Part shown: piece by piece, positions 10,345 through 21,396 of the stretch
Layout of the letters: every line of letters starts with the position of its first letter
Numbering within the stretch: position 1 is the stretch's first letter
Source of the DNA: Erythroxylum novogranatense
Taxonomy: Eukaryota; Streptophyta; Magnoliopsida; Malpighiales; Erythroxylaceae
Direction: 5' to 3'
Length of the DNA stretch: 64,000 nt
NCBI GenBank assembly: GCA_029891385.1
Contig: CM057233.1
Location: 12,651,460-12,715,459, forward strand
Made by a program: the position numbers and the translations under genes
Notes under the pieces: model-generated
What the model saw: only the letters and a program-made list of their open reading frames with translations
Told to the model about the DNA's origin: nothing
The model's database searches: none

Positions 10345-12181
10345 ATGCCCAAGAAAATCAAACTTCTCACTTTTTACCCTAAAATTGAGAGACGTTTGCG
10401 AAAGATTAGAAAGGAGAGAAGAGAAAAAGAGTCTAGTCAGCCAAGGAGTGAGAGTGAGTCGATAGACAGAGTGATCATAGCTGAGAACCCAGTTTTTCTG
10501 CAAAACCTTAACTTTCATGCTAACCAACCTAGGAATGGTGATAATGGAGGTAATGGGGAACATGAGTGGGTTAAAGAGAATAATGGGAATCAATGAAGGA
10601 GAACCATTAGGGAAGCAACTACTTATGATGTTAATTATGACCCATTTACTGCTGCTTGTCCTAGTTTTGATGTTAATTTTGAAGTTAAAAGATTACTCAT
10701 TAACTCTCTTCCTAAATTTCATAGATTGACAAGAGAGGATCCCTATATGCATTTGCAATCTTTGTCCATGATCTGTCAGAGTATGAAGCCAGTGGGAGCC
10801 TCACTTGATCAAGTACTATGGAAGGTTTTTCTCTTATCAGTAGAAGGAAAAGCCTGTGAGTGATATATGAGCCTTCCAAGGCACATGGCGAATGCCTACC
10901 ATAGTTGGGCAAATTTAAGGAAAGCATTCTTGGAAAAGTATTTTCCAGCCTTCAAAACTTCATCGATGAGGAAGGAGATCTATTCAACATGGCATGATTA
11001 TGATGAATCCCTTTATGATTATTGGAACCGCTTCCAAGATCTATTATCTAGATACCCCCATCACTAGATACTTGATGAGCAGTTAGTGCAGTATTTTTAT
11101 GATAGGTTGAAAAGTTAAGATAAAGGTATGTTGGATGCGGCATCGGGAGGTTCTTTAATTGATCTTACAGCTATAGAGGCATGGGATTTGATCAAGAAGA
11201 TGACTTTGAATCATCAACAATACAGTGTTAGGGAGACCAGAGAAGTGCATGAGTTGGGCACCACAACGGCCCAATCCAAAAGAATAGAGAGTTTGGAGTC
11301 AAAAGTTGACTCTTTGGAGAGTAGAGTGACCTCACAATTATCCTTCATCACTGCAGAACTGAAGAATATGAATGTGCATTGCCCGCCATCTTCTATGGAT
11401 CTTACTACACTTAGTTGTGATACTTGCAAGTCAGTCATGCACATATCCAGTGTTTGCCCCAGTCGGTATGAAGAGGTGTCTGCAGTGTATCTGGGACAAA
11501 CAAATAAGAAATGGGAACCTTACTCCAACACTTATAATGAGGGATGGAAGGCCAACCCTAGGTTCAGTTGGAGGAATGAAGAGGGAAGGGTTCCAAACAT
11601 ATTTCATCAAGGGGGAGGAGTCGGTACTTCCACTAACTAGTTCCCCAACCAACAGCAAGCCTTGACCATCCCACCCAAGGAGGACACCAACCAACTGCTG
11701 CACAATATGATGAATTTGATGAAGGAAGAAAGGAATTCTAACAACAATCAGTTCAATGCCATAGATTCTTTAATTTAGCAAGACTTTTCAAAGAATGCTG
11801 CTCAGTTTAATGCTCTAGAAAAGAGAATGGAGCAATGGGAGACAAAAGCTGAAAATATCAATTCCTTTGTCATCCAATTGTCCAACAACATAAGTGAGAG
11901 TCAAGCGAGAAGTAGTGGAGCTATCCCTTCAAACATCGTTATGAACCCCAAAAGTTTAAATGCAATAGCTCTTTAAAGTGGGAAATAAGTAAGGTTTAAA
12001 AATCAAGATGAAGAAGAAGGCGAAGAGAAGATTGAGAGTGAAGAATTGTCTTTAACAAAGGACACAATCAAGAAATTTAAAAGCTCTAAAAAAAAACCAC
12101 TTTTGACTAAAAAGAAGTCCGAATCAAGGAGTAGGGGAGCTAACGGAGAGCTACAAGGAACAAGCAACAATAAGGGAGTAT
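10345..12181 (+). pseudogene. gag: Athila-like gag, broken by in-frame stops
   Basis: Capsid/nucleocapsid precursor of an Athila-type element. One frame from Met 10345 (MPKKIKLL) reads through to about 12181 but holds at least eight stops (for example 10594, 10861, 11065, 11116, 11638). Family-typical phrases in order: LPKFHRLTREDPYMHLQS near 10707, FLEKYFPAFKTSSMRKEI near 10927, ESLYDYWNRF near 11005 and MLDAASGGSL at 11128. A zinc knuckle CDTCKSVMHISSVC (CX2CX4HX4C) at 11416-11457 keeps all metal ligands. A predicted coiled stretch (SLESKVDSLESRV) lies at 11286-11330. Most stops replace Trp, Gln or Arg and fit single transitions. Protease follows directly. Confidence 0.85.
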
Positions 12182-12880
12182 GTGGAATCAAGCAAGCATA
12201 GAGCCAATGAAGCCAATGGTAAGGAGGTAAGTCTTCAAGACCTTCCTTTTCCTAATTCATATTTGATGAGCAAACGAATGACTGAAATTAAACATGAAAA
12301 AGATATCATTGATTTGGTTAGTAAAGTGGAAATCAATATTCCTTTTCTTGATCTTGTGAAATGGGTTCCTGCTTATGCCAAATACCTTAAAGAACTGTGT
12401 ACCCATAAGAGAAAGTTTAGGCCAAATGAAAGAGTCCAAGTAAGCTCAAATGTGTCCGGCTTATTCAAGCCTCAAATCCCTGTCAAATGTCAAAACCCTG
12501 GGTCTTTCACTATCCCTTGCACTATAGGTAAAGTTACCATAGGGGGAGCCTTGTTAGATCTAAGGGCAGCCATTAATGTTATGCCTAAGTCTGTTTATCA
12601 ATCATTAGGAGTCAAGAATCTTAAGTCTACATCTGTAGTGCTCCACTTGGCTGATAGGTCTATTAGGCATCCTGTGGGCATTATAGAGGATATCTTTGTC
12701 CAGGTCAACGGTTTAGTTTTTCCAACTAATTTTATGTGCTTGATATGTCTTCTAAAGTTGTGCAGGACAGTTCTTTGATTCTCGGTGGACCATTCTTATG
12801 GACTATTACTACCATGATTAACATGAAAGAAGGTACAATTACCATGGAGGTAGGAGATCAGTAGGTGAGTTTTAACATGT
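12182..12880 (+). pseudogene. pro: Athila-like aspartic protease, active site altered
   Basis: The 198-codon ORF from 12182 continues the gag-pro polyprotein. Residues 108-180 match Athila retropepsin: GSFTIPCTIG, the flap-like LADRSI, and IIEDIFVQVNGLVFPTNF. The catalytic motif, normally D-L/S/T-G-A, reads DLRAA (Asp codon at 12557), so the required glycine is Arg (GGG to AGG, one transition). A frame change near 12740 is followed, in another frame, by ILGGPFLWT, KEGTITMEVG and FNMYEAMKHP, the usual distal protease segment. It cannot be active as printed. The family assignment is firm, while the exact end is approximate. Confidence 0.8.
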
Positions 12881-13220
12881 ATGAGGCTATGAAACACCCC
12901 ATAAGGATTATTCTCTCCTAGGAGTTAACACGCTTGATATTGTTATTAATGATGCATGCTCTGAGTTTGAAATCGCAATGAACCCATTCACTAATGACTC
13001 CTTGGAAGAAGAATTTCTCGTTAATGTTTCAGGTGAACCGAGGAGTGTGGACGTTAGCACCGAAGTGGCAAGTGGTCGAGTTGCCTCACTACAGCATTGC
13101 TATCAGCCAAACATCCATAGGAGATGCGGGATCCACCATAGTCATAAGGTTATTTCTCATCCTTCACTTACCACTTACTTTTTCTCTATGATTGAATACG
13201 ACATTGTGGATGCATGAGTA
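12881..13220 (+). pseudogene. Remnant after protease; polymerase region deleted
   Basis: About 110 codons in broken frames (an open stretch runs from 12978: MNPFTNDSLEEEF) join protease to the 3' non-coding signature at about 13229. Autonomous relatives carry several kilobases of reverse transcriptase, RNase H and integrase here, and none of it is visible. The phrase AGTGTGGGGGAG after the stop is typical of Athila sequence downstream of an ORF. Confidence 0.6.
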
Positions 13221-14112
13221 TGTTGACTAAGTGTGGGGGAGAAACCACTTCAGTAGGATCTAGGTTTAGTTTTCAACTTATGCAATTTTAATTCAATAAT
13301 TCATCTCCCCTTTATGTTTTCGGTGTTTTAGTTTGATGCATGACACATCTTCTATGATTAAGAGAATTGGTGTAAATGAATGATTTGCATTTGTTTTCTA
13401 ATGCTTAAGGGCTTTGCATATGAGCTGAGTATCCAATTAGTCTTTTCAAAAAAAAATTTCATAGTTTGTCTTATGTATTTACAATTCCTAAAATCTCTCA
13501 GGCCAATTTGCTACGGCGTAAGGTGTGAATTAATTTTTTTTATCGCGACGAACATTTTTAAACAACATTCGCCTTGGCGAAAGATCTATTTGTGCGAAGA
13601 CACTTAGTGAAATTTCCCTTCTACCTTTCTTTTGCTTATGATCTTTCATCTCCCCTCTGTCCCTCTTTGTAATTTCCTTTCCACTTATTTATCAACCCAC
13701 TATCCCCTTCCTCATTTTCACATATTTCCCTCTAATTCGCCATGGCAATCCGAAATATTCTTCATGAAATCCTTCTCCCTTTGTTCTCCTCGATTCATTT
13801 CGCGTTCATCGTTCGTATTGGCGCATCTCTCCTTCTCCTTCATAAGTATCTCGCCTTTGTTCCGCTTCCTACTTGTTTGTTTTCATTGTAGTTAGGGCAT
13901 GTTTGCCGAGGTGAAGAAACTTTTTTTTCACCACAGTGCGGTAGGCTGAAGCTTTCACCGCGGCGAAAAACTTATTTCACCGCAGAGTGGTAAGTGTAGT
14001 TTTTGCCACAGCAACACATCAATTTCACCGCGACGAACTTAGTAGATTTTATTTTTCAGTAAATTTTGTTTAGTGCATTTGTTTATTTTTCTGTGTTTTT
14101 TTTTGCAGGAAT
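13221..14112 (+). other. Non-coding spacer with TTCACCGCGGCGAA motifs
   Basis: No convincing ORF. It starts with AAGTGTGGGGGAG. CG-rich motifs at 13505-13600 and 13930-14035 include TTCACCGCGGCGAA (near 13954), TTCACCGCAG and TTCACCGCGACGAA. The same motif recurs at 15664-15730 and in the 3' LTR (17166-17290). Confidence 0.65.
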
Positions 14113-15275
14113 ATGCCTCGAACTAAAAACCCTACCCGTCATTCCCCCACCATCTCATCTAGTTCATTTGGTTCATCCAGTAATTTTGATCCTCCCAATA
14201 GCATTGATTCTGATTTTGCCGACTTAGCTAAAAAGATAGACAATAGGCCGTTCATTAGAGAGCACCCATTTCCTTTGACTCCATACAACAATCCCTTTGT
14301 CCTTCAACTAGTACACTCTCAACTCACGGGATTAGTCCAACTTAGGGCTTAGGGCAATGATAACTTCATTGGCCATTTTTACACTTATGCTCGACTCCAC
14401 AACACCATGGAACTTAATTTCCGCGGTGTGAAAGCCCCCACCGTATTCACCACAGTAAGCATATGAGAGCATTATAACCTCCTACCTATTTTTTGCTGCC
14501 ACTATGATTAGTTGATCCATCATTATCCATGGGACGATGTTATTCGTACCCTCTGTCCCGAGGGTGCCGTCTGACATCAACCAAGAATTTATCAACGTTA
14601 TCTAAAACGTTCTAATCTACGATCTGAAGCTTGTTTTTGGCTCCACCTTGTTAGTAACAACATCATCCCAACCTCCCAACTAGCCTACATAACGAAACAG
14701 TAAGCCCTGTACCTTTACTGTCTAATGATTGGTCGCCCAATTGACATAGCTAATGCCATTGTCTCCGCCCTCCATGACTCCATCACCACCGCCAAACTCA
14801 CCAATGCCATCACTTTCCCCTACCTTATCACAGACATATTCTGGGCCATAATGTCTCAAAATTCAACATTGACAGCTATTTTGACCTGGCTCCTCTGTTT
14901 CTTATGTCCGCTTAAACCTACCCCAACTCCAACCTCCTCCCCAATCTACCCCACTTCTTGATGTTGATACCATCCATGTCGCTGTAATGACAAGCGAGGA
15001 CGATCCTCTGGCTCCAACCCCTCCTGAGCCCGTCACTTTACAAACCCTCGTTAGCCGAGTCGATGGCTTCTTTGCAGACTTGGCTGCCCTCCGAGACACC
15101 CTATTTTAGGCAATTGCCCGACAGGATTGAGATCAGCGGTATCATCGGTAGATGGATGCCTTGCTCGCTGAACACCTACACTTCCAGCTCCCTTATGATG
15201 AGATGACCCACTTATCGGTGTTGGCCCATCGGGAGCAGATCCTTTTGACGCTGGGGATGATCACCCAATGGAGTA
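14113..15275 (+). pseudogene. Putative plant transposon protein-like ORF, broken
   Basis: Met 14113 (MPRTKNPTRHSP) opens a frame that, ignoring stops, reads to about 14960 and then shifts frame to about 15275. The order of motifs resembles the uncharacterised 'putative plant transposon protein' domain found in many Athila/Tat-type elements: FIGHFYTYARL and FRGVKAP near 14360-14440, then HQPRIYQRYLKRSNL near 14573, a WLHLVSNNIIPTS segment near 14640, GRPIDIANAIV at 14731 and FPYLITDIFW at 14815. The tail is Pro- and acidic-rich (EDDPLAPTPPEPV), then VSRVDGFFADLAALRD. At least five stops interrupt it. The domain call is from remembered family pattern. Function is unknown, and it occupies the position of the env-like ORF in Athila. 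Confidence 0.55.
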
Positions 15276-16873
15276 GTTCGAGTGTTTATTCTTATATCTT
15301 CCTTCATTTTGTTTTATTTTTTTAGTTAGTTTGTCGGATGCTCAGTTCAATTTTGTAACGTCCAACCTTTTTGACTGCAATCTTTATATAATTCTCCTTA
15401 TACTTCCGATGTTTTGCTAATGAGCCTTCCACTTTCCCTTGATTGCATGTTTGTATTAATTGTTCTTCACATTGAGGACAATATAATGTTTAAGTATAGG
15501 GGAGGTTTCAATTTGCAATTCTTGTTGTACATTGTGCATCATTTTTTTCCATTTAACTGCTTGTGCAAGTCAATTGTGCGTTATCTTAAAATTTTAAACT
15601 TGGTGATTGAGGTCAATCATTTGTTCAAATGTTTCTGTAAATTTTCGCCCTGGCACATTCTGTCTTCACCGCGGCAACGGACGAAATTAATTCTTTTCGT
15701 CGCAGTGAAATCTTTCTTCATCGCGGCAACGTTTGCATACTGAACCATGCTCTTGTAGCAGCTATTTTTAAATTGCCTCAATTCAACAATTCTCCCTAAT
15801 TAGATTCTTGTCACTTTTGTATCTCAAAGATTTTATAAGTTTCAAAGCGGTCCCTGTGTTTTTGAAAATACCTTTTATTCTTTAAATGATAATCGATTTT
15901 GGCTAATTTCATTTGCAATGTTTTCAACACAAAGTAAGTGAGGGTATGCTAACAAAGTAGCACTTTATGTTTTTAAACATTGAGATTGTTAATTGAGATA
16001 TTAACCTTGTTGGAAGGATATTTGGGCCTGAATTCTTTCATTATTGTGTGTATCTACTTAATTTCATATCTCTCTAGAACTTGTTTTAATTCTTAATCAA
16101 AGCTTGATGAACTAGAATTTTGTTAACATGATAGAGGTATTCTTTCGAAACCCTGTTGACCCAAACACAAACCCCATAAACACTTATCCATTGTTAGCCC
16201 CTTGAGCCATATTTTTGAATACGTGCTCACATCTTTTTATGGTGTCAATATTTTATTTCTTGTTCTCTTCTAGTTATCCTTGTAACATTTTTCTCTTAAA
16301 AAATTGGTTATTGAGAAAAACCAATGAAAAAAAATCTAAAAAAAAATATTCTCAACATAATTAAGAAAAAAGGGGAAAGAAATAGATTATGTTGTCGTTT
16401 GTGTAACTATTGTCTTACAGTTGACATCTATTTCATAATTGTGGTGCATGTACTCATTTTTTCTTCTTTCGTCTATTCCATCTATTTCATCTAGCCTTTC
16501 GTGCATTACAACCTTGAAAAGTCCTCTTGATTTTTGAAATTATAGTCGTTGTAGTGGAGAGGTAGAACGATCACAAGCCTATGGTAGAGAATGGACTAAG
16601 CAGATTTTAGAGTGAAATTATCCCAAAAACAATTGAGATGAGAGCAAACACCTTGCCTTAAGTGAAATCTCTTTTGTTCAATCTCTTGGATTAAATTTTT
16701 ATAGTGTTTATTTTCTTAACACTCTTTCAGTTTGCTTTGATTGATTTCTGAGAAAGTGATTTTTACCAATTTCCTACTCTTATTTTAAGCATGGTCGGAA
16801 TTTTCTTTGCATTTGTGTCTCTTTGACTCTTATAAACTTTTAGGAGTACAAAGGTCTAAGTGTGGTGGAATTT
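15276..16873 (+). other. Athila 3' non-coding region up to polypurine tract
   Basis: AT-rich, no ORF. It contains the post-ORF signature TTAAGTATAGGGGAGG at 15491, a second CG-rich block with TTCACCGCGG and TTTTCGTCGCAG at 15664-15730, and ends in AAGTGTGGTGGAATTTT (from 16859), the probable polypurine-tract region before the 3' LTR. Confidence 0.6.
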
Positions 16874-18374
16874 TATTGAGCCCAACTTTATTATATAAAT
16901 TGGCGACATTTTCATGATTTTTACTACACTTCTTGGCTCCTATTTCTAGATTTTATGCTTAAATTGACTCTTGAGAGTCTACCTTTATTTTATATAGTTT
17001 GAGAGTAAAATTGTCACAAATCAGTATTAATTGCACTAATTAATTTATGAAAATAATTGATACTACAAACTACCATTCGTTCATTGTAGGAGACTCAAAG
17101 AAAAGAGACTCAAGAAGAAGATGTAGAGTCAAGGAAAGGCTGAAGTCAAGTCAACAAGTGAATAAGTGCAATAGGAAGTTTGCCGTGGTGAAAGAGATGT
17201 GTCGTCGCGGCGAAGTATGAAGAATTCCAGGCAGAAATTTCGGGAAAAGTTTGTCGTGGTGAAAAATAATTTTGTCGCCGCGACGAAAGAACCAAAATGT
17301 AGTTAAAACTTTCAAGAAAAGTTTGCCGCAACGAACCTTTGAATACCCGAACCATTTTCGGAAGTTTACCCACTGTGCAACCAGATCCAAACCCATTCTT
17401 TTAAAAACCTGCCTATTTTAGGTTAAGAGAGCTGACAGAAGAGAATATACATAACACCCTCACTCTCTCTTAACCTTCAACACTCATTCATCCACTTTCC
17501 TCCACTTCACCGTCAACTCCTCCACCGACAACTGCTACCATGGATGCTTCCATTGGGTTTCCGGTTGTGAATCCTTCAGAAGTTATGCTTAACTGGGTAC
17601 CTCTTTCCTCTTGAGAATGTAGAAATGGCTAGAGTTCAAGGGGCTTCAAAAGGGAGTAATTTATTCCATATCCAGCTTATTATGAACTCCTAGGTTTAGG
17701 ATTTGTAATTTGTAGTTGAATATTCTTGATTAGAGTTTAATCAAGTGTTGGACATTCAATGTGTTATTGGGATTTTTTGATGTAGAACTTCAAACTTGAA
17801 TATATGAAGTCTCATATATGTCTATTTGTGATTTGGTTAATTATCTTTTATCTAACTAGTTGTGTTTGATATTGAGATGATTCTAGATCCCAAATTGAAT
17901 TATTGTATTGACTTACCCATTGCACACACTAAGAGCATTCAACAAGGTTTTAAGAAATAGAGTTCATTAATTAAAACCTTGGACTTAAGGAGTTTTTAAG
18001 GTTTACCATTTTAAACTTAATGATTCACTCCCATAAAAATTCATTTTAACTGTGATAATAAAAACTCATTTTCAAGAGGATATTATCATCATTTGATCAT
18101 TGCTTTCATTTTATCAATTTTCTATTCCCAAAATCCAAAAATACTTTTCATTACATTTTCTTACAATTCACTTGTTTTTGTCCAAATTTCCAAAGATTAA
18201 AACCCCTACTTCCTTGCTAATTTGGTATGCATATCATGACATATAGGCTAGCTTAGTTCCATTCATCAGGTTCCAATTAAGTGAAACGACTCAAGGTTGC
18301 ATTCTATACTGCAATCCTTGGAATTAAAATTTTTTATTTAACCTCCAAGGGTAAGAACAAAAGGCTTCAAATCA
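16874..18374 (+). mobile_element. Athila-like 3' LTR
   Basis: The right half (17602-18374) aligns with the 5' LTR at 5405-6181. The left boundary is taken at TATTGAGCCCAAC after the purine-rich tract and is approximate. CG-rich repeats occupy 17166-17330. The right boundary is where homology to the 5' LTR stops (AATCA). The next bases, TTTAC, cannot be checked as TSD because the left end of the element is lost. Confidence 0.75.
17166..17330 (+). repeat. CG-rich motif cluster in Athila LTR
   Basis: Repeats of GTTTGCCGTGGTGAAA, GTCGTCGCGGCGAAG, GTTTGTCGTGGTGAAA, GTCGCCGCGACGAA and GTTTGCCGCAACGAA, spaced 20-50 bases. Core GCCGCGGCGAA halves are self-complementary. The same motif appears twice in the interior of the element. 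Confidence 0.8.
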
Positions 18375-19400
18375 TTTACTTTCTCTCGAGTTATAATCAC
18401 TAAGCCCTAATTAATAAACCTTAATCAGGTCGAGTTAATAAAATTGTTCTCTCGATTAACTATTGGTCCATAACCTAATCAATTCTTAATCTCTCTAATA
18501 AACTACCTGGTCTCACACGAGATCTCTCTACGTATAATAATTGATAAGATTTAATGTGTGATCTATTGGATCGCTTAACTCTCATTAACTGACCCAATCA
18601 TTTTGTGTCTGACTCACCCTCTCGGTTTGTTACTGAAGCATGAAGATATAACAATCAACTACAACACCAAATGAAAATAGAAAAAAAAAACTAGATTAAC
18701 ATTAACTAAAGGTAAAATCTAAAAAGAAAGTTAGAACATCTTAATCAAACTCAAATCTATAAAACATCTTAATCAAACTCAAATCTATAAACATATTTGT
18801 ATTCATCTTAACATTCAAGAAAATGAAAACAAAGAAGAAAGAAATACATCTGGAATGGGGATTAGGATGCCTTGGGAAAGCAACAGCTACGAACATCTGC
18901 TTCTTTCTCCTCTCTTCCTCTTTGTCTATCTTCTTCTTCTGTCATCTTGGAGTGTTTCCCAAAATGGCAGATTGGGGGCTCTATTAGGGTTTCTTCATTA
19001 ACCCTTTTATAGTTTTTTCTAATTTAGGCAGCCCTAGGGCTTTTTTCGGTCTTAAAATTCTAAGATGAAAACTCAAGTCGAGAAGGTTGTCTACATGTTT
19101 GGTAGCAATCATGACATAATTCCCATAATTGTGACTCCTCCCTAATGCTTCTGTCACGGTGGTGGCTTCTATGCCACGATCATGGGCCTAGTTGCTCTTT
19201 CTATGAATCTCCTTCGTTCTTCTATTTGCCCTGAAACATTAGCAAACACATCAAAGTACCTCAAAAACATAAAATTCAAGGTCAAAAGTGTTCTTTAACC
19301 CTCCTCAAAACATAAATATCTAACCAAATAACTAAAACCTAACCTAAGCATCCATTAATAATTTAATTTAACTACTAAAACGTATTAAACTATCTATTAA
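18375..19400 (-). mobile_element. Athila-related LTR fragment, minus strand
   Basis: Read on the minus strand this resembles the plus-strand LTR pieces at 26425-26882 and 48908-49850. Shared landmarks are GCTAATGTTTCAGGG (near 19230), a CACGATCATGG-type palindrome cluster (19125-19190), an A/G-rich leader with GAAGAAGAAGATAG, and the phrase GGTTATAACTCGAGAG near 18395. It is cut at 18375 by the Athila-like element. The 5' boundary near 19400 is a guess. Confidence 0.6.
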
Positions 19401-20515
19401 AATATCATATAGTCTACGACTATCACTAAAACTATATATTCACCATTTGTTTAAAATTTCACTCGATTATTTTAAAATATTTTAATTATGAAAATTAATA
19501 AAACAAAGTAAAAAAGGTATACAAAACAAAAGTAACTAAACATAATGTGGATAAATGAGTTGTAAAAAGCTTTTGACAAATTAGAATTTCATTATGCACC
19601 CAAAGAAGGTTTGTCAAACAATATATTATCATTACTACATTAAAAAATCATCCATTAATGCCATTACTAAGTTAAATCTGAATACTAGTATTTTATAGAT
19701 AACTATTGATGCTAAAGGTTAACTTATAAACATGAACAAGTTATTAAGGGTGAATTTGTATTTAATGAGTGTTCTATTGATATGTAAATTTATATTAATG
19801 TTACCAAAGTTTTCCTATTAGAAATCTATTATTCATTAACTAGAAAAATGGAGCCACTATTGTTAAACTATATAATTGTTTATAATGGTCAAATTTCATA
19901 AGAAAGTGGTATGGATATAAAGCTTAACATTATTAACTAGTCTAAGAATAATAAATAGAAAGTTGAGTAACATAAGGGTCTCTTATGGCTAAAATTATAA
20001 CTTTCTCCTACTTTTCTCTTAGTAACCTTCTCATTCGATAGTGGAATCCCCCTTTCTAGACTTTAGCCCTTTTTTGTTAGCCATCTCTTCTTACCCTTTT
20101 CTCCTATTTCTTCCTTACATCTTATATCCCCTTGCTTCAACCTCTTTTATCTTTGATTTCACGGTTGCGTCTATGATCTTCATGACAAACTAAGGGCATT
20201 ATAGACTTTTACCTTTCCTAAATATTTTTTTACCAAGTGTTTTATTATTTTTATAAATGATTTTTCAAACTTGCCTTTTTTTTTTAGGTTTTTTACTAGA
20301 ATTTGTTATTCATATCTCTAAATCAATCCTATATGTGTGTCTATCTTAGTCCTCAGATAAGCAATTATTCTAGAGGGATACTTTTGCCTTTCCCTTCCTT
20401 TGACCACTAATCCTTCCCTAGGTAGTGACTCCACACCTATACCCTCCCTCTCAACCCCTTAAACTAGTCCTATGTCCCTATAACCTTTTTCCTCCTTTTC
20501 TACTGCACCCTTTCC
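19401..20515. other. AT-rich DNA, nothing recognised
   Basis: No usable ORF, no LTR termini and no match to other parts of the window that I can see. It changes from AT-rich to pyrimidine-rich (CT runs) after about 20000. Confidence 0.5.
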
Positions 20516-20884
20516 CTTAATGTTGGATGGAAAAAAAAGCATACTAGATTTGGATGAATGGTAGATTTCAAAAACTTTTTCTGAAACCAAAATGTAGCAT
20601 AAGCATATAAACCAAATCAACATGTTTTCATCCATACATGATACGGGATAAGGAAAATAACTAACATAAGAACAAGATGGAAATTATACCATTTCCTTGC
20701 TACAACTTAGACTCCTCGCTTTTGTATCCTCTCCTTGTTAATGTATCCTCTCCTAGTTATTATATCATCGACCAATCTGATCTACCACTTGTTCTCCTTA
20801 GACAACTTGGTTAACAAAACCCTTTGGTGGGAAAGGAGAAGAAATATTGAAGAGGTTTTCCTTTTATGATCAACCTATTGAAAG

Positions 20885-21290
20885 AACCAAAATGAGACAA
20901 TCTCATTACAAGTTTCGGCTAGCTCATTAAAGAGAGGAGAGAGTGAGTCAAAAAATGCAACACCTTCTTCTCTTCTTTAAAAAATGAAGAAGAAGTCGAT
21001 AAATGAGACATTCTCATCTGTTTAATATGGCTAGATGAAAATACAAAAAGAAGCAAAAAAGAACCTCTCAATTCCAGTTAAAGATGAAAGAAGAGAGTGA
21101 TGTGCATCCAATGCATCACTTCATTCTTTAATCAAAAATAAAGAAGACAATAAATGAGAAACTCTCATTTGTTTAAGATGGCTGTATGAAAAGACCAATA
21201 ACCTAAATGAGACCCTCTCATTTTCAATTATAAGATGAAAGAAGGGAGAGAGTACATCAAATGCACCTCTTCCTTCTTTAATCAAATGAA
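20885..21290 (-). repeat. Degenerate tandem repeat with ATGAGA-N3-TCTCAT cores
   Basis: Palindromic cores at 20892-20906, 21003-21017, 21154-21168 and 21207-21221. In each, ATGAGA and TCTCAT are perfect while the three central bases differ (CAA, CAT, AAC, CCC). Surrounding phrases (CTTCTTTAATCAAA, AAGATGAAAGAAG) repeat too, giving units of roughly 110-150 bases. Confidence 0.85.
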
Positions 21291-21329
21291 TGCTAAAAGG
21301 TTACGTGCCATCATTAAAAAAACAACCAT

Positions 21330-21396
21330 TAAATCATTTAATGATAAGATCATTACTCCATTTAATGATGACACCATTAAACCATTTAATGATGAT
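21330..21396 (-). repeat. Short ATTAAATCATTTAATGAT tandem repeat
   Basis: About three units of CCATTAAA-CCATTTAATGATGA, each containing the palindrome CATTTAATG or a near variant. It lies next to the ATGAGA array in the same solo LTR. Confidence 0.7.

Larger units (their letters stand above)
5405..18374 (+). mobile_element. Athila-like Ty3/gypsy deletion derivative
   Basis: The partial 5' LTR (5405-6181) matches the right half of the 3' LTR (about 16874-18374). A decayed tRNA-Asp-type primer site follows at 6185. Inside are gag (10345-12181), protease (12182-12880), a remnant up to 13220, and a second ORF (14113-15275). Reverse transcriptase, RNase H and integrase are missing: coding sequence passes straight from the end of protease to the 3' non-coding signature AAGTGTGGGGGAG. 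A solo LTR (6275-10004) interrupts the leader. The left part of the 5' LTR is lost at the junction with the LTR ending at 5404. The element is non-autonomous and probably dead. Confidence 0.85.

Noticed and set aside
18901..19250. Possible host exon with CT-rich flank
   Set aside because: On the minus strand it matches Athila-related LTR leader sequence seen at 26425-26882 and 48908-49040.
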